Below, piece by piece: positions 45,193 to 53,793 of a stretch of DNA of 64,000 nt. The stretch spans positions 186,001-250,000 of the forward strand of contig NZ_CANMFF010000008.1 of the NCBI RefSeq assembly GCF_947497005.1. Reading direction: 5' to 3'. The stretch is from an uncultured Ruegeria sp. (GTDB taxonomy: Bacteria > Pseudomonadota > Alphaproteobacteria > Rhodobacterales > Rhodobacteraceae). A program made the translations under genes and the position numbers. The notes below the pieces were generated by a model. The model was not told the origin of the DNA. It saw nothing but the letters and a program-made list of their open reading frames with translations, and ran no database searches. The first letter of the stretch is position 1. The number at the start of each line of letters is the position of its first letter.

Positions 45193-45907
45193 GATTGTAC
45201 TCGATACAGAAACCACCGGGTTCGATCCCGAAAGCGGCGACCGGATCGTGGAAATCGGTGCTGTTGAATTGTGGAACCACGTCGCCACAGGTGAGACGTA
45301 TCACGTCTATATCAACCCTGAACGTTCGATGCCGGAAGAGGCGTTTGGCGTGCATGGTATTGGCCCGGACCTGCTGGAAAACTCGCGCCCGCCTGAAAAA
45401 GGTGAAGTGACGCTGAAAGACAAACCGGTCTTTGCTAAGGTCGGTCACGGGTTTCGCGAATTCGTTGGTGATGCACGGCTGGTGATCCACAACGCGTCAT
45501 TCGACATGAAATTCCTGAATGCCGAACTGAAATGGATGGGCGCCCCGCTCATCCCGATGGAACAGGCGCTGGATACGCTGGCGATTGCGCGCAAACGGTT
45601 TCCCGGTTCTCCGGCATCTTTGGATGCGCTTTGTCGTCGGTTCAATATCGACAATTCAAACCGTGTTTTGCACGGCGCTCTGCTTGACTCCGAAATTCTG
45701 GCGGAAGTGTATCTGGAGCTGATCGGAGGGCGGCAGCCTGATTTCGGCCTGTCGACATCAGCAACATCCGCGGCGGGTGGTGTCGACGATTGGCGTCCAA
45801 CCCCGCGCGCCACAGCACTGCCATCCCGTATCACCGAAGATGAACGAGCCGCTCATAAAGTTTTTGTGGAAAAACTGGGCGAAAGAGCCCTGTGGACCCG
45901 TGCCTGA
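45185..45907 (+). CDS. dnaQ: DNA polymerase III epsilon subunit (proofreading exonuclease)
   Basis: 240 residues from the ATG at 45185 (MREIVLDTETTG). DEDDh exonuclease: VLDTETTG near 5-12, HNASFDMKFL near 103-112, and H...D in HGALLDSEILAEVY. It proofreads newly made DNA in the replicase core. It overlaps coaE by 8 bp. A hairpin at 45900-45920 begins in its last codons. Confidence 0.95.
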   Translation: MREIVLDTETTGFDPESGDRIVEIGAVELWNHVATGETYHVYINPERSMPEEAFGVHGIGPDLLENSRPPEKGEVTLKDKPVFAKVGHGFREFVGDARLVIHNASFDMKFLNAELKWMGAPLIPMEQALDTLAIARKRFPGSPASLDALCRRFNIDNSNRVLHGALLDSEILAEVYLELIGGRQPDFGLSTSATSAAGGVDDWRPTPRATALPSRITEDERAAHKVFVEKLGERALWTRA

Positions 45908-45920
45908 TCCGGTCAGGCAC
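45900..45920. terminator. Hairpin between convergent dnaQ and secB
   Basis: Perfect 8-bp stem GTGCCTGA/TCAGGCAC with loop TCCGG, placed between the convergent ends of dnaQ and secB. It could serve both directions. It lacks a clear T-run, so strength is uncertain. Confidence 0.5.
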
Positions 45921-45930
45921 GGGCCAAACC

Positions 45931-46431
45931 TCAGGCGTCAGCTTTCTGGGCTTGCTCGGCCTGACGACGCATCAATTCGTTGCGATACAGGGCAACGAAA
46001 TCAATATTGTCCAGGTTCACCGGCGGGAAGCCGCCGTCACGGGTGATGTCGCTGACGATGCGGCGCAAAAACGGGAACAGCATACGGGGGCATTCGATCA
46101 TCAGGAACGGGTGCAGCTGATCTTCCTGTACCCCTTCGACGTGGAACAACCCGCAATAGTCCAGCTCGCACAGGAACAGAACATCGTCCAGGCCTTTGGC
46201 TTTGGAGGTCAGGTTCAGTTTGACGGACACTTCGAACTGATGGTCAGCGGGGCGTTTTTTGGCATCCAGGTTCACCTGAACGGCGATTTCGGGCTGTACA
46301 TCGCCCGATACACCTTTTTGTGCCATCACGTTCTCAAAGGACATATCGCGGATGAACTGCCCCAGAACACGCATCTGAACCTGCGGGGCGGCTTGGGCGG
46401 CAGAGTTTCCTGCAGCGTTTTCTTCGGCCAT
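45931..46431 (-). CDS. secB: Protein-export chaperone SecB
   Basis: 166 residues from the ATG at 46431 (MAEENAAGNS); an upstream frame to 46470 is not conserved-looking. SecB keeps preproteins unfolded for SecA. QMRVLGQFIRDMSFEN, and PFLMIECPRMLFPFLRRI near the C-terminus are family signatures. Next to fxsA, with which it may share a transcript. Confidence 0.95.
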   Translation of the reverse strand: MAEENAAGNSAAQAAPQVQMRVLGQFIRDMSFENVMAQKGVSGDVQPEIAVQVNLDAKKRPADHQFEVSVKLNLTSKAKGLDDVLFLCELDYCGLFHVEGVQEDQLHPFLMIECPRMLFPFLRRIVSDITRDGGFPPVNLDNIDFVALYRNELMRRQAEQAQKADA

Positions 46432-46485
46432 GGATCTACTCCAAAATTGAAATTCGCCACTGCTTATCAAGTTGGGCGCGCTACC

Positions 46486-46986
46486 TCAATGCTGGTGCGG
46501 GCCTTCCACCCATTTCGAGGGCTTGGATGGGTCTTTTTTAGGTTGGATCTCGGTGAATTCCCCATCGATGACGTCACTCTTGTCGAATGGGTTTCCCTGC
46601 GACTGATAGCCAGGACCGGGGCCCATCTGGAATTGAGCGACGGTGACCTTCGATTTCAAATAGCGGAAAACGGCAACCCTGACGCCCGGTATCAACAATG
46701 CAAATCCAACGGCATCAGTGAAAAACCCCGGTGTCAGCAACAAAGCACCCGACAAAAGGATCATCGCACCATGTGCCAGTGGTTCGGACGGATCATCAAG
46801 CTCGGCAAAAGAACGCTGCAGGTTTCCCAGTGCCATGCGACCTTGTGTCCTCACCAAAACTGTGCCCAAAACCGCTGTCAGTACTACGATGGCAAGGGTC
46901 GGCCACAAGCCAATCAACCCGCCAACCTGAATAAACAGCGCGATCTCGATGATAGGCACCAACAAAAATGCCAAGAACAGATACAT
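46486..46986 (-). CDS. fxsA: FxsA family membrane protein
   Basis: 166 residues with hydrophobic segments near 1-45 and 75-105 and a hydrophilic C-terminal tail. LFLAFLLVPIIEIALFI and PGFFTDAVGFALLIP match FxsA, named for relief of phage F exclusion in E. coli; the cellular role is unclear. Divergent from timA, with 108 bp between. Confidence 0.87.
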   Translation of the reverse strand: MYLFLAFLLVPIIEIALFIQVGGLIGLWPTLAIVVLTAVLGTVLVRTQGRMALGNLQRSFAELDDPSEPLAHGAMILLSGALLLTPGFFTDAVGFALLIPGVRVAVFRYLKSKVTVAQFQMGPGPGYQSQGNPFDKSDVIDGEFTEIQPKKDPSKPSKWVEGPHQH

Positions 46987-47094
46987 TTGCGTTAACCTTT
47001 CCGTTAGGCCGTGCTGTGGACTTGCTACCCACGGTCACCTACATAGTGGCATGAGGCCGCGTATACAAAGTCGCGGTTCTGAAAAGAGGATGAA

Positions 47095-47754
47095 ATGAAC
47101 GAACCCATGATCCAGTTGCTGGTCCTGGCCGGAATTGCCATTTTCCTGATCTTGCGCCTCAAAAGCGTATTGGGCTCACGTGAAGGTTTTGAAAAACCGC
47201 CCGTGCAGCAACAACCCGAAGCGCATAAATCGCGCCGCGATTTCGAGGTGATCGAAGGCGGCCCGGATCATGACATTACCGACCATGTTGCGGAAGATAG
47301 CGAACAGGCACAAACATTGACCGCAATGAAGCGGGTCGAGCCGGGCTTTTCGGTCACCGAGTTTGTTCAGGGTGCACGCGGTGCCTATGAGATGATCGTG
47401 ATGGGGTTCGAAAAGGGCAACCTGGATGAAATCCAGCCATTCTTGTCGGAAGAAGTATTCGATACCTTCGTGTCCGTCGTGTCCGACCGTGAAGATCAAG
47501 GCCTGTCCATCGAAGCGGAATTTATCGGGGTCAGGGAAACCACCCTGGCGGATGTGAAATTCGACAAGGATTCCAATCAGGCCGAGATCACCATGAAATT
47601 CGTGGGTGAGCTGACTTCGGTCGTGCGGGATCGCGGTGGGGATATCATCGAAGGCAATCCCAATACCGTTAAACGCCAAAAGGACAGCTGGACCTTTGCC
47701 CGCGTGATGGGCAAGGACGATCCGAACTGGCTGCTTGTCGCCACGGACGCATGA
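47095..47754 (+). CDS. Tim44-like (TimA family) membrane-anchored protein
   Basis: 219 residues. One N-terminal membrane helix (about 5-22), a variable linker, then a Tim44-like domain from about 85 (FVQGARGAYEMIVMGFEKGN, FLSEEVFDTF). Alphaproteobacterial TimA is the proposed ancestor of the mitochondrial import motor adaptor Tim44; its bacterial role is not settled. GAGGATG precedes the ATG. It leads a timA-mltA-smr operon with 4-bp or 1-bp overlaps. Confidence 0.88.
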   Translation: MNEPMIQLLVLAGIAIFLILRLKSVLGSREGFEKPPVQQQPEAHKSRRDFEVIEGGPDHDITDHVAEDSEQAQTLTAMKRVEPGFSVTEFVQGARGAYEMIVMGFEKGNLDEIQPFLSEEVFDTFVSVVSDREDQGLSIEAEFIGVRETTLADVKFDKDSNQAEITMKFVGELTSVVRDRGGDIIEGNPNTVKRQKDSWTFARVMGKDDPNWLLVATDA

Positions 47755-48791
47755 TTGCAACGCTCCGGTCGCTATTTCTGGTGGGTGCAATGACCACTGC
47801 CAGCGCCGCCGGAGCTGAGGCAACGCGATCCATTCTGTCGTTCGATGATCTGCAGGGCTGGGCCGATGATGATCATGGTGCAGCCCTTTCGGTTTTCCTA
47901 AACACATGTGGTGATCTGAAGGATCCGGATTGGCGCGCCCTGTGCGGCGTCGCCAAAATCTATGACGCGGGCGCGGCACGGGCGTTCTTTGAGCTCTTCT
48001 TTCGCCCGGTTCTTGTTGAGGATGGCGAAGACGCCCTGTTCACCGGGTATTTCGAGCCCGAGCTTGACGGCGCACGTACCCGGACGGGCCGTTTCAAATA
48101 CCCAATCTACAAGATGCCCCCCGAGGCCCGCACTGAGGGGCCATGGCTGAGCCGCCGTGAAATCCTGACCAGTGACGTGATGCAGGGTCGCGGGCTTGAG
48201 ATCGCCTGGGTCGATGATCCCGTTGAGTTGTTTTTCCTGCAGATCCAGGGGTCTGGCCGTGTTCGACTGCCGGATGGCGGTGCCCTGCGCGTGGGATACG
48301 GAGGCGCGAATGGACATCCCTACAGGTCCATCGGTGTCGAGCTTGTGCGGCGCGGTATTCTGGGTTCGCATGAGGTCAGCGCCCAGATGATCCGCGCCTG
48401 GGTGCGCAAGAACCCCGAAGCAGGTGCAGAATTGTTGTTCCACAACCAGTCCTATGTTTTCTTTCGCGAAGTCTCGCGTGTTGCGCCCGAGCTTGGGCCT
48501 TTGGGTGCCATGAACCGATCCGTTACGACGATGCGCAGCATCGCGGCCGATCCGGTCTATACCCCGCTGGGTGCGCCGGTCTGGGTGGAAAAGGACGGCA
48601 AGAAACCAATGCGCCGCCTGATGATCGCGCAGGATACAGGCGCGGCCATCAAAGGCGCGCAAAGAGCTGATATCTTTTTCGGGACCGGTGACAAAGCCGG
48701 GCAAGACGCGGGCAAATTGAAAGATCCGGGCCGGATGGTGGTGTTGCTGCCCATCCAGCGTGCCTATGCCCTTTTGCCGGATGAGTTCTGA
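47751..48791 (+). CDS. mltA: Membrane-bound lytic murein transglycosylase A
   Basis: 346 residues. A signal peptide is visible at about 1-22 (ending ASAAGAEA) without a clear lipobox Cys. FTGYFEPELDG near 100, LQIQGSGRVRLPDG near 160 and the 3D-domain RLMIAQDTGAAIKG with catalytic Asp near 310 fit MltA. It cleaves peptidoglycan to anhydromuropeptides in the periplasm. Confidence 0.94.
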   Translation: MIATLRSLFLVGAMTTASAAGAEATRSILSFDDLQGWADDDHGAALSVFLNTCGDLKDPDWRALCGVAKIYDAGAARAFFELFFRPVLVEDGEDALFTGYFEPELDGARTRTGRFKYPIYKMPPEARTEGPWLSRREILTSDVMQGRGLEIAWVDDPVELFFLQIQGSGRVRLPDGGALRVGYGGANGHPYRSIGVELVRRGILGSHEVSAQMIRAWVRKNPEAGAELLFHNQSYVFFREVSRVAPELGPLGAMNRSVTTMRSIAADPVYTPLGAPVWVEKDGKKPMRRLMIAQDTGAAIKGAQRADIFFGTGDKAGQDAGKLKDPGRMVVLLPIQRAYALLPDEF

Positions 48792-49378
48792 TGACCAGGC
48801 GAAAGCTGACCAACGAAGAGATCGAGCTGTGGCGCAAGGTTACCAAGCAGGCTGAGCGGCTGCACCCGGAAATGCCGCAGACGGTCCATCCAACCTCCTT
48901 GCCGAAACCCAAACCCAAGAGAACGCCGAAACCCCGGTTCGACGCGATTGAACTTGGGCAGAAACATCAAGCAAAACCGAAACCAAACGATCTGAAACCG
49001 TCGGTGACAGATGCACTGCGCAAAGCTCCGGTTCAGATGGATACCAAGGCCTTTGGTCGGATGAAGCGGGGCAATCTGAAACCCGAAGGCAAGCTGGACC
49101 TGCACGGTATGCGGGTTGATACGGCCCACCCCGCGTTGATCCGATTTGTCCTGAGTGCGCAGGCACAGGGTAAGCGCCTTGTTCTGGTCGTAACCGGGAA
49201 AGGTAAGGACAGGGATGAACCCGGCCCGATCCCGACACCACGCGGTGTCCTGCGCAACCAGGTGCCTCATTGGCTATCCATACCCCCATTGGTACAGGCA
49301 GTGATGCAGGTCACGCCTGCTCATATCAGCCATGGCGGTGATGGGGCTTACTATGTGTATCTCAGGCGCGTGCGCTAA
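48791..49378 (+). CDS. Smr domain protein
   Basis: 195 residues: a basic, proline- and lysine-rich N-terminal half, then a Smr domain from about 95 with LDLHGM and VVTGKGKD. Smr domains occur in MutS2 and stand-alone proteins and often have nuclease activity; TGKG replaces the more usual HGKG. Starts on the last base of mltA and overlaps the MFS gene on the other strand by 4 bp. Confidence 0.86.
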   Translation: MTRRKLTNEEIELWRKVTKQAERLHPEMPQTVHPTSLPKPKPKRTPKPRFDAIELGQKHQAKPKPNDLKPSVTDALRKAPVQMDTKAFGRMKRGNLKPEGKLDLHGMRVDTAHPALIRFVLSAQAQGKRLVLVVTGKGKDRDEPGPIPTPRGVLRNQVPHWLSIPPLVQAVMQVTPAHISHGGDGAYYVYLRRVR

Positions 49379-50595
49379 AGATCACGGCGGGCGTGAGAAA
49401 TGCCAACCCAAACCAGAACGCATACCAGTATGAAAAACACGCCGATCCAGATGAATTGCGTGTTCAGCGATATGCCGGTGTCGATAAGAATACCGGTCAA
49501 ACCCGGCCCGATGGCCGAGCCCAGGACCAGGATCGCTGCGGCCATTGCCTTGATGGCCCCGATATGCCGGGTGCCATAAAATTCGGCCCAGAATGCGCTG
49601 GGCAAAGTGCTGTTCGCCCCAACCGTCAAACCCAGAAACACCAATCCGATCGTCGCGCCACTGATTGAGTCGGTCATGCCCAGTATGACAAATCCGACCG
49701 CTATCGGAAGTTGGTAAAATGGCATGATGCGCGCGGTACCCCATTTATCCAATGCCCAGCCCGCCGCAAACAACGACAACAGCGATACACCGGTATAGAC
49801 CGGAAACAGGGCGACCAACTGGATATGCTGCCAACCTTTCGCGTCAGCCAGATAGACCTGATGAAAGAAAAATGCGGTGATAAATGCCGATGGCGCAAGT
49901 ATCGACGGCACCATGAACCAGAACAGGGGATGGAACAGGGCGTCCCGGCGGCTCCAGTGACGACCCTGCATACCTGTGGCAGAAAATTCACTGGATAGGC
50001 TTTGCGGTGTTCGTTCCTCGCGCAGTAACCGCGTCAGCACGGGAATACCCAGGACGGTGATACCCGCAGCGATGATCCACAGCCAACGCCAATCCAGAAA
50101 AGCCATGGCAGCCACAAAGATCAGAGGCAGCATTGCTTCGCCGATCGCATAGCCCGTTGACGCTATGGATAATGCTTTGCCCCGTGTAACCGTGAACCAT
50201 CGTGCCATCGCGACCACGGCCAGATGCGTACTCATCCCCTGACCGAACAAACGCAACAAAAAGATCACCACCGGCAGGAGCGGCAGCCAGGTGTTCAACG
50301 CCATGGCAAGGCCAGCCAAAGCCAACCCCGCCAGCACCACAGGGCCCAACACCCGGACACGGAAGATGTCTGTTAATCCTCCGGCCCAGATCATCACAAT
50401 GGCGGACAGGGTTGTGCCCAATGTGTATAGCCCGCCCCAAGCACCATGGCTAAGGCCGTATTCCGCGCGAATTTCGCCGGCGAAGATCGAGATGAAAAAG
50501 GTCTGCCCGAAGCTGGACAGAAAAGTCAGCAGAACACCGGTGCCAAGCCAGGTTGCATTGTCAACAAGGTATCGGCGCAGGTTGAACCGCGTCAA
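49375..50595 (-). CDS. MFS transporter
   Basis: 406 residues with about 12 hydrophobic helices. The start is a TTG at 50595 that overlaps the stop of the upstream hydrolase gene (TTGA); no ATG precedes the first helix. The pattern resembles monocarboxylate/oxalate-formate type MFS carriers, but the substrate is not evident. Probably co-translated with the lipoprotein hydrolase. Confidence 0.83.
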   Translation of the reverse strand: MTRFNLRRYLVDNATWLGTGVLLTFLSSFGQTFFISIFAGEIRAEYGLSHGAWGGLYTLGTTLSAIVMIWAGGLTDIFRVRVLGPVVLAGLALAGLAMALNTWLPLLPVVIFLLRLFGQGMSTHLAVVAMARWFTVTRGKALSIASTGYAIGEAMLPLIFVAAMAFLDWRWLWIIAAGITVLGIPVLTRLLREERTPQSLSSEFSATGMQGRHWSRRDALFHPLFWFMVPSILAPSAFITAFFFHQVYLADAKGWQHIQLVALFPVYTGVSLLSLFAAGWALDKWGTARIMPFYQLPIAVGFVILGMTDSISGATIGLVFLGLTVGANSTLPSAFWAEFYGTRHIGAIKAMAAAILVLGSAIGPGLTGILIDTGISLNTQFIWIGVFFILVCVLVWVGISHARRDL

Positions 50596-51692
50596 GGAGA
50601 GCTGACCTGAGCCTGTCCTGTTTCTGTCAGAACAATTTCAGTGGCGCCATCTGGATTGCGCTCGCTTGGTGGTACCAGGATATCGATTGCGGGCCGGTCT
50701 TCACGCCCGAAAGTACTGTTCACGCGTCGCAACGAGTTGAGGATCGACAGCAATGCCGGGGAGGTCGCGGCAACGAAATGCGAGGATCCCGCGTCGCTGT
50801 TGAATGCAGTCGTATCGATGACGCTGATCGGGAATTCCTCAAGCGAGTCAATCGAGCTGATATTTCCCAGCCTTTTACCCTCATGCGTGCCGCGCAGGCG
50901 GGCCGAGAAGTTCAGAATCTTATCCTTTTGGGACACCATTACAAGGAATGGATCCGGCGGGTTATCGATCCGCTTCATCTGCGAGCGGAACAGGTCGAGA
51001 TCCAGATCGGGTGAGATCAGCACGACCCCTTCGATATTTCTGTTGGCCCAGCCGGGTTCCTGCAGCTCGGTTTGCCGGATCATTTCCATTGTCAAAGCGC
51101 CACCCATGGAATGGGCGACCAGAATCACGCGTTTGACACCCATGGATTTCAGTTCGCGGATGGTCTGCTCCAGCCCGTCGCGGGCAAACAGCATGCTGTC
51201 CAGATCATAGGCATATCCATAACCCGTTGCACGGCTTGGCCAAGAATACACCAGCGTCGAGCCTGGAAGTCCGATATCATGCGTCAGCTGTGCGGCGCGA
51301 AAGATCGTTTCGGTCTGGGTCGAATTGTAGCCGTGCACAAATATCGTGACGTCATCCTGGCCTCGCAAATGTTCACGTAGCCCTCCGGGCCCGTCCAACT
51401 CGGTCACATCCGCCAGGACGAATTCTTTCTGTGGATTTGGGTTCGCGTAAGAGAACCGGAGCGTACCCGGAGTATGTGTCGGCGGGACCGAAACCGTGGT
51501 TTCCAGAAACTTGAGCGTTTCACCGCGTCGGAAGCCATAGGATCCGTCGGCCTCGCGCGCTCGGGTCGTACTTGCGAATATGATTTCAGGAGTGCCCACA
51601 TTTAAGGCAGTGGGCACGACTTCGGACACCGTCCGGTCAACGCAAGCGCTGAGCGAAAGGGATGCGAGCAGAATGATGAAATAGCGCAGCAC
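50592..51692 (-). CDS. Alpha/beta hydrolase lipoprotein (DUF900 family)
   Basis: 366 residues. N-terminal lipoprotein signal with LSLSAC (Cys about 17). The hydrolase part has FVHGYNST near 118-125 and the nucleophile elbow AHSMGG near 173-178, matching DUF900 (PF05990) esterase/lipase-like proteins. Starts at a GTG. Likely anchored to a membrane and facing the periplasm. The substrate is unknown. Confidence 0.84.
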   Translation of the reverse strand: MLRYFIILLASLSLSACVDRTVSEVVPTALNVGTPEIIFASTTRAREADGSYGFRRGETLKFLETTVSVPPTHTPGTLRFSYANPNPQKEFVLADVTELDGPGGLREHLRGQDDVTIFVHGYNSTQTETIFRAAQLTHDIGLPGSTLVYSWPSRATGYGYAYDLDSMLFARDGLEQTIRELKSMGVKRVILVAHSMGGALTMEMIRQTELQEPGWANRNIEGVVLISPDLDLDLFRSQMKRIDNPPDPFLVMVSQKDKILNFSARLRGTHEGKRLGNISSIDSLEEFPISVIDTTAFNSDAGSSHFVAATSPALLSILNSLRRVNSTFGREDRPAIDILVPPSERNPDGATEIVLTETGQAQVSSP

Positions 51693-51770
51693 GGGTCAGC
51701 CCTCGGGGTGAATTGTGCACACGCTACCGCATTCTTGACCAACGTCCAGCATGGTACGTCGGAAACAGCG

Positions 51771-51788
51771 AAAAAAACGGCTGGCCGT
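51771..51788 (-). terminator. Probable intrinsic terminator of hslU
   Basis: On the minus strand, directly after the hslU stop, ACGG-CCAG-CCGT is followed by seven T. The 4-bp core stem is short, but position and T-run support termination. Confidence 0.45.
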
Positions 51789-51789
51789 G

Positions 51790-53097
51790 TTACAAAACGT
51801 AACGGCTAAGGTCCGAGGACTTGGTCAACTCCCCAAGATTGTCGCTGACGAATTGCGCATCCACAGTGATGTCCGTACCGGCCCTGTCTGGTGCCGCAAA
51901 GGACAATTCCTCGAATACCCGTTCCATGACCGTGTAGAGCCGCCGCGCACCGATGTTTTCGATACTCTGGTTCACGTCAGCTGCAATCCGCGCCAGCGCG
52001 GCAATGCCGTCTTCGGTAAAGCTGACGTGTACCTCCTCGGTGCCCATCAAGGCTGTATATTGACGGGTCAGAGCGTTGTCTGTCTCGGTCAGGATACGCA
52101 CGAAATCCTGTTCTGTCAGGGCGCGAAGTTCCACGCGGATCGGCAGACGTCCCTGCAATTCCGGTAACAGATCAGAGGGTTTGGCAATGTGGAACGCACC
52201 CGAGGCGATGAACAGGATGTGGTCGGTTTTCACTGGGCCGTGCTTGGTCGAGACGGTCGTACCCTCGATCAATGGCAGCAGGTCGCGCTGAACCCCTTCG
52301 CGGCTGACATCGCCACCGCGCGCATCGGAACGGGCGCAGACCTTGTCGATCTCATCCAGAAACACGATGCCGTTCTGTTCGACCGATTCCAGCGCGATGC
52401 GGGTGACTGTTTCATCATCCAGCAGCTTGTCGGCCTCTTCCCCGATCAGCGCGTCATAGCTTTCGGCGATGGTCAGGCGCTTCTTGACGGTTCGCCCGCC
52501 AAACGCCTTGCCGAAAATGTCGCCCAGATTCATCATACCCATCTGACCGCCCGGCTGCCCCGGAATGTCAAACATCGGCATCGGGCTTGAGGTGTCGGAC
52601 AGTTCCAGCTCGATCACCGTGTCGTCAAGCTCCCCGGCTTTCAGTTTCTTGCGGAACATCTCGCGCGTGCCTTCGCGCGCATCCGCGCCTGCGATGGCTT
52701 CGATCACGCGATCTTCGGCAGCCTGATGGGCCTTGGCCTTAACGTCTTCACGCATGTACTCGCGGGTTTGCAGGATCGCCGCATCCGCCAGATCGCGCAC
52801 AATCTGTTCCACGTCGCGGCCGACATAGCCGACTTCGGTGAATTTTGTGGCTTCGACCTTGATAAACGGCGCACGGGCCAGTTTGGCCAGACGGCGGCTG
52901 ATCTCGGTTTTGCCGACACCGGTGGGGCCGATCATCAGGATATTTTTAGGATAGACCTCTTCCCGAATGTCATCCGACAATTGCTTGCGGCGCCAGCGGT
53001 TGCGCAAGGCAACGGCCACCGCGCGTTTGGCATCCTTCTGGCCAATGATGAAGCGGTCCAGTTCCGAGACAATCTCGCGCGGGGTCAGGTCGGTCAT
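51790..53097 (-). CDS. hslU: HslU ATPase subunit of the HslUV protease
   Basis: 435 residues, AAA+ unfoldase that feeds proteins to HslV. Walker [10 protein letters not shown] near 56-64, Walker [10 protein letters not shown], and the C-terminal LSRYVL that docks into HslV are all present. Unlike in most bacteria it is not next to hslV: two plus-strand genes lie between. A CCGGTT/AACCGG hairpin sits 11 bp ahead of its start. Confidence 0.96.
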   Translation of the reverse strand: MTDLTPREIVSELDRFIIGQKDAKRAVAVALRNRWRRKQLSDDIREEVYPKNILMIGPTGVGKTEISRRLAKLARAPFIKVEATKFTEVGYVGRDVEQIVRDLADAAILQTREYMREDVKAKAHQAAEDRVIEAIAGADAREGTREMFRKKLKAGELDDTVIELELSDTSSPMPMFDIPGQPGGQMGMMNLGDIFGKAFGGRTVKKRLTIAESYDALIGEEADKLLDDETVTRIALESVEQNGIVFLDEIDKVCARSDARGGDVSREGVQRDLLPLIEGTTVSTKHGPVKTDHILFIASGAFHIAKPSDLLPELQGRLPIRVELRALTEQDFVRILTETDNALTRQYTALMGTEEVHVSFTEDGIAALARIAADVNQSIENIGARRLYTVMERVFEELSFAAPDRAGTDITVDAQFVSDNLGELTKSSDLSRYVL

Positions 53098-53108
53098 ATG
53101 TGATCTAT

Positions 53109-53126
53109 CCGGTTGTTTCGAACCGG
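53109..53126 (-). promoter_or_regulatory. Leader hairpin upstream of hslU
   Basis: Six-base arms CCGGTT and AACCGG around GTTTCG, ending 11 bases before the hslU ATG. It could mask the ribosome-binding region, but no function is shown by the sequence alone. Confidence 0.35.
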
Positions 53127-53200
53127 AACCTAATCATAAGGCGTGAAAACACAAGCTTATCACGAAAATCTCACGTCAACACACGGCCTGTACACGGAAA

Positions 53201-53228
53201 ATCGTGAAGAAGTGAATCGCTTCGTGAT
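53201..53228. promoter_or_regulatory. Operator-like imperfect inverted repeat upstream of the DM13 gene
   Basis: ATCGTGAAG (53201-53209) and CTTCGTGAT (53220-53228) match at 7 of 9 positions as an inverted pair; a related ATCACGAAA lies at about 53159. The half-site spacing suits a dimeric regulator. Found by eye. Confidence 0.25.
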
Positions 53229-53296
53229 CGATTCCGCCGCAATAAAGCAAAATCAACGGGCTTGTCTGCCCGTGCCGTCAAAGGAGACAATACAAC

Positions 53297-53692
53297 ATGA
53301 TGACTCGCCGTTCGCTCTTTCTGAATGCCGCCGCTGCAGGCGCTTCGCTGGCTCTGGTCAGTGCAAATACTGCTTTGGCCGGGGGGCACAAAGGTCACTT
53401 TGAGGGCCGGTCGAACCACGTTACCACCGGGTCGGTAAAGCTGGTTAAAAATGGGGACCGCTATATCGTTGAACTGGGAGACGACTTTTCACTGGATGGC
53501 GGACCGGACCCGCGCGTTGCATTCGGAAAAGACGGCACGTACGATCCCGACACCAAGCTGGGCGCACTGCTGAATCTGACCGGCAAGCAATCCTATGCTG
53601 TGCCGCCTACTCTGGACACATCGAAATACAACGAAGTTTACATCTGGTGTGAAGTTGCAGGTGTTCCGCTGGGCGTTGCTTCGCTTAAGTAA
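53297..53692 (+). CDS. Exported DM13 domain protein
   Basis: 131 residues. An N-terminal signal (MMTRRSLFLN, hydrophobic to about 28, twin Arg) targets it out of the cytoplasm. The rest fits a DM13 domain: GSVKLVKNGDRYIVELGDDF, a GPDPRVAF-like segment and the closing YIWCEVAGVPLGVASL with the conserved Cys. DM13 is proposed to act in extracytoplasmic redox or electron transfer. AAAGGAG precedes the ATG. It lies between hslU and hslV, divergent from hslU. Confidence 0.78.
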   Translation: MMTRRSLFLNAAAAGASLALVSANTALAGGHKGHFEGRSNHVTTGSVKLVKNGDRYIVELGDDFSLDGGPDPRVAFGKDGTYDPDTKLGALLNLTGKQSYAVPPTLDTSKYNEVYIWCEVAGVPLGVASLK

Positions 53693-53764
53693 TCTGGTTA
53701 CAGAATTCAGAGATTTCGGGCCTTAGACACGCCATTAGGTGGAATTAAGTTGCTCTGTTACACT

Positions 53765-53793
53765 CCCGGAAAGGCATTTTCCGGGGGTTTTTT
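53765..53793 (+). terminator. Intrinsic terminator abutting the MFS start codon
   Basis: Perfect 8-bp stem CCCGGAAA/TTTCCGGG with loop GGCAT, followed by GG and TTTTTT, which ends on the base before the MFS ATG at 53794. It would end transcription from the DM13 gene. The only G-rich sequence that could bind the ribosome for the MFS gene is inside this hairpin. Confidence 0.75.

Noticed and set aside
45892..46995. 367-codon open frame antisense to secB and fxsA
   Set aside because: Covers the reverse strand of two recognised genes; composition is that of a shadow frame.
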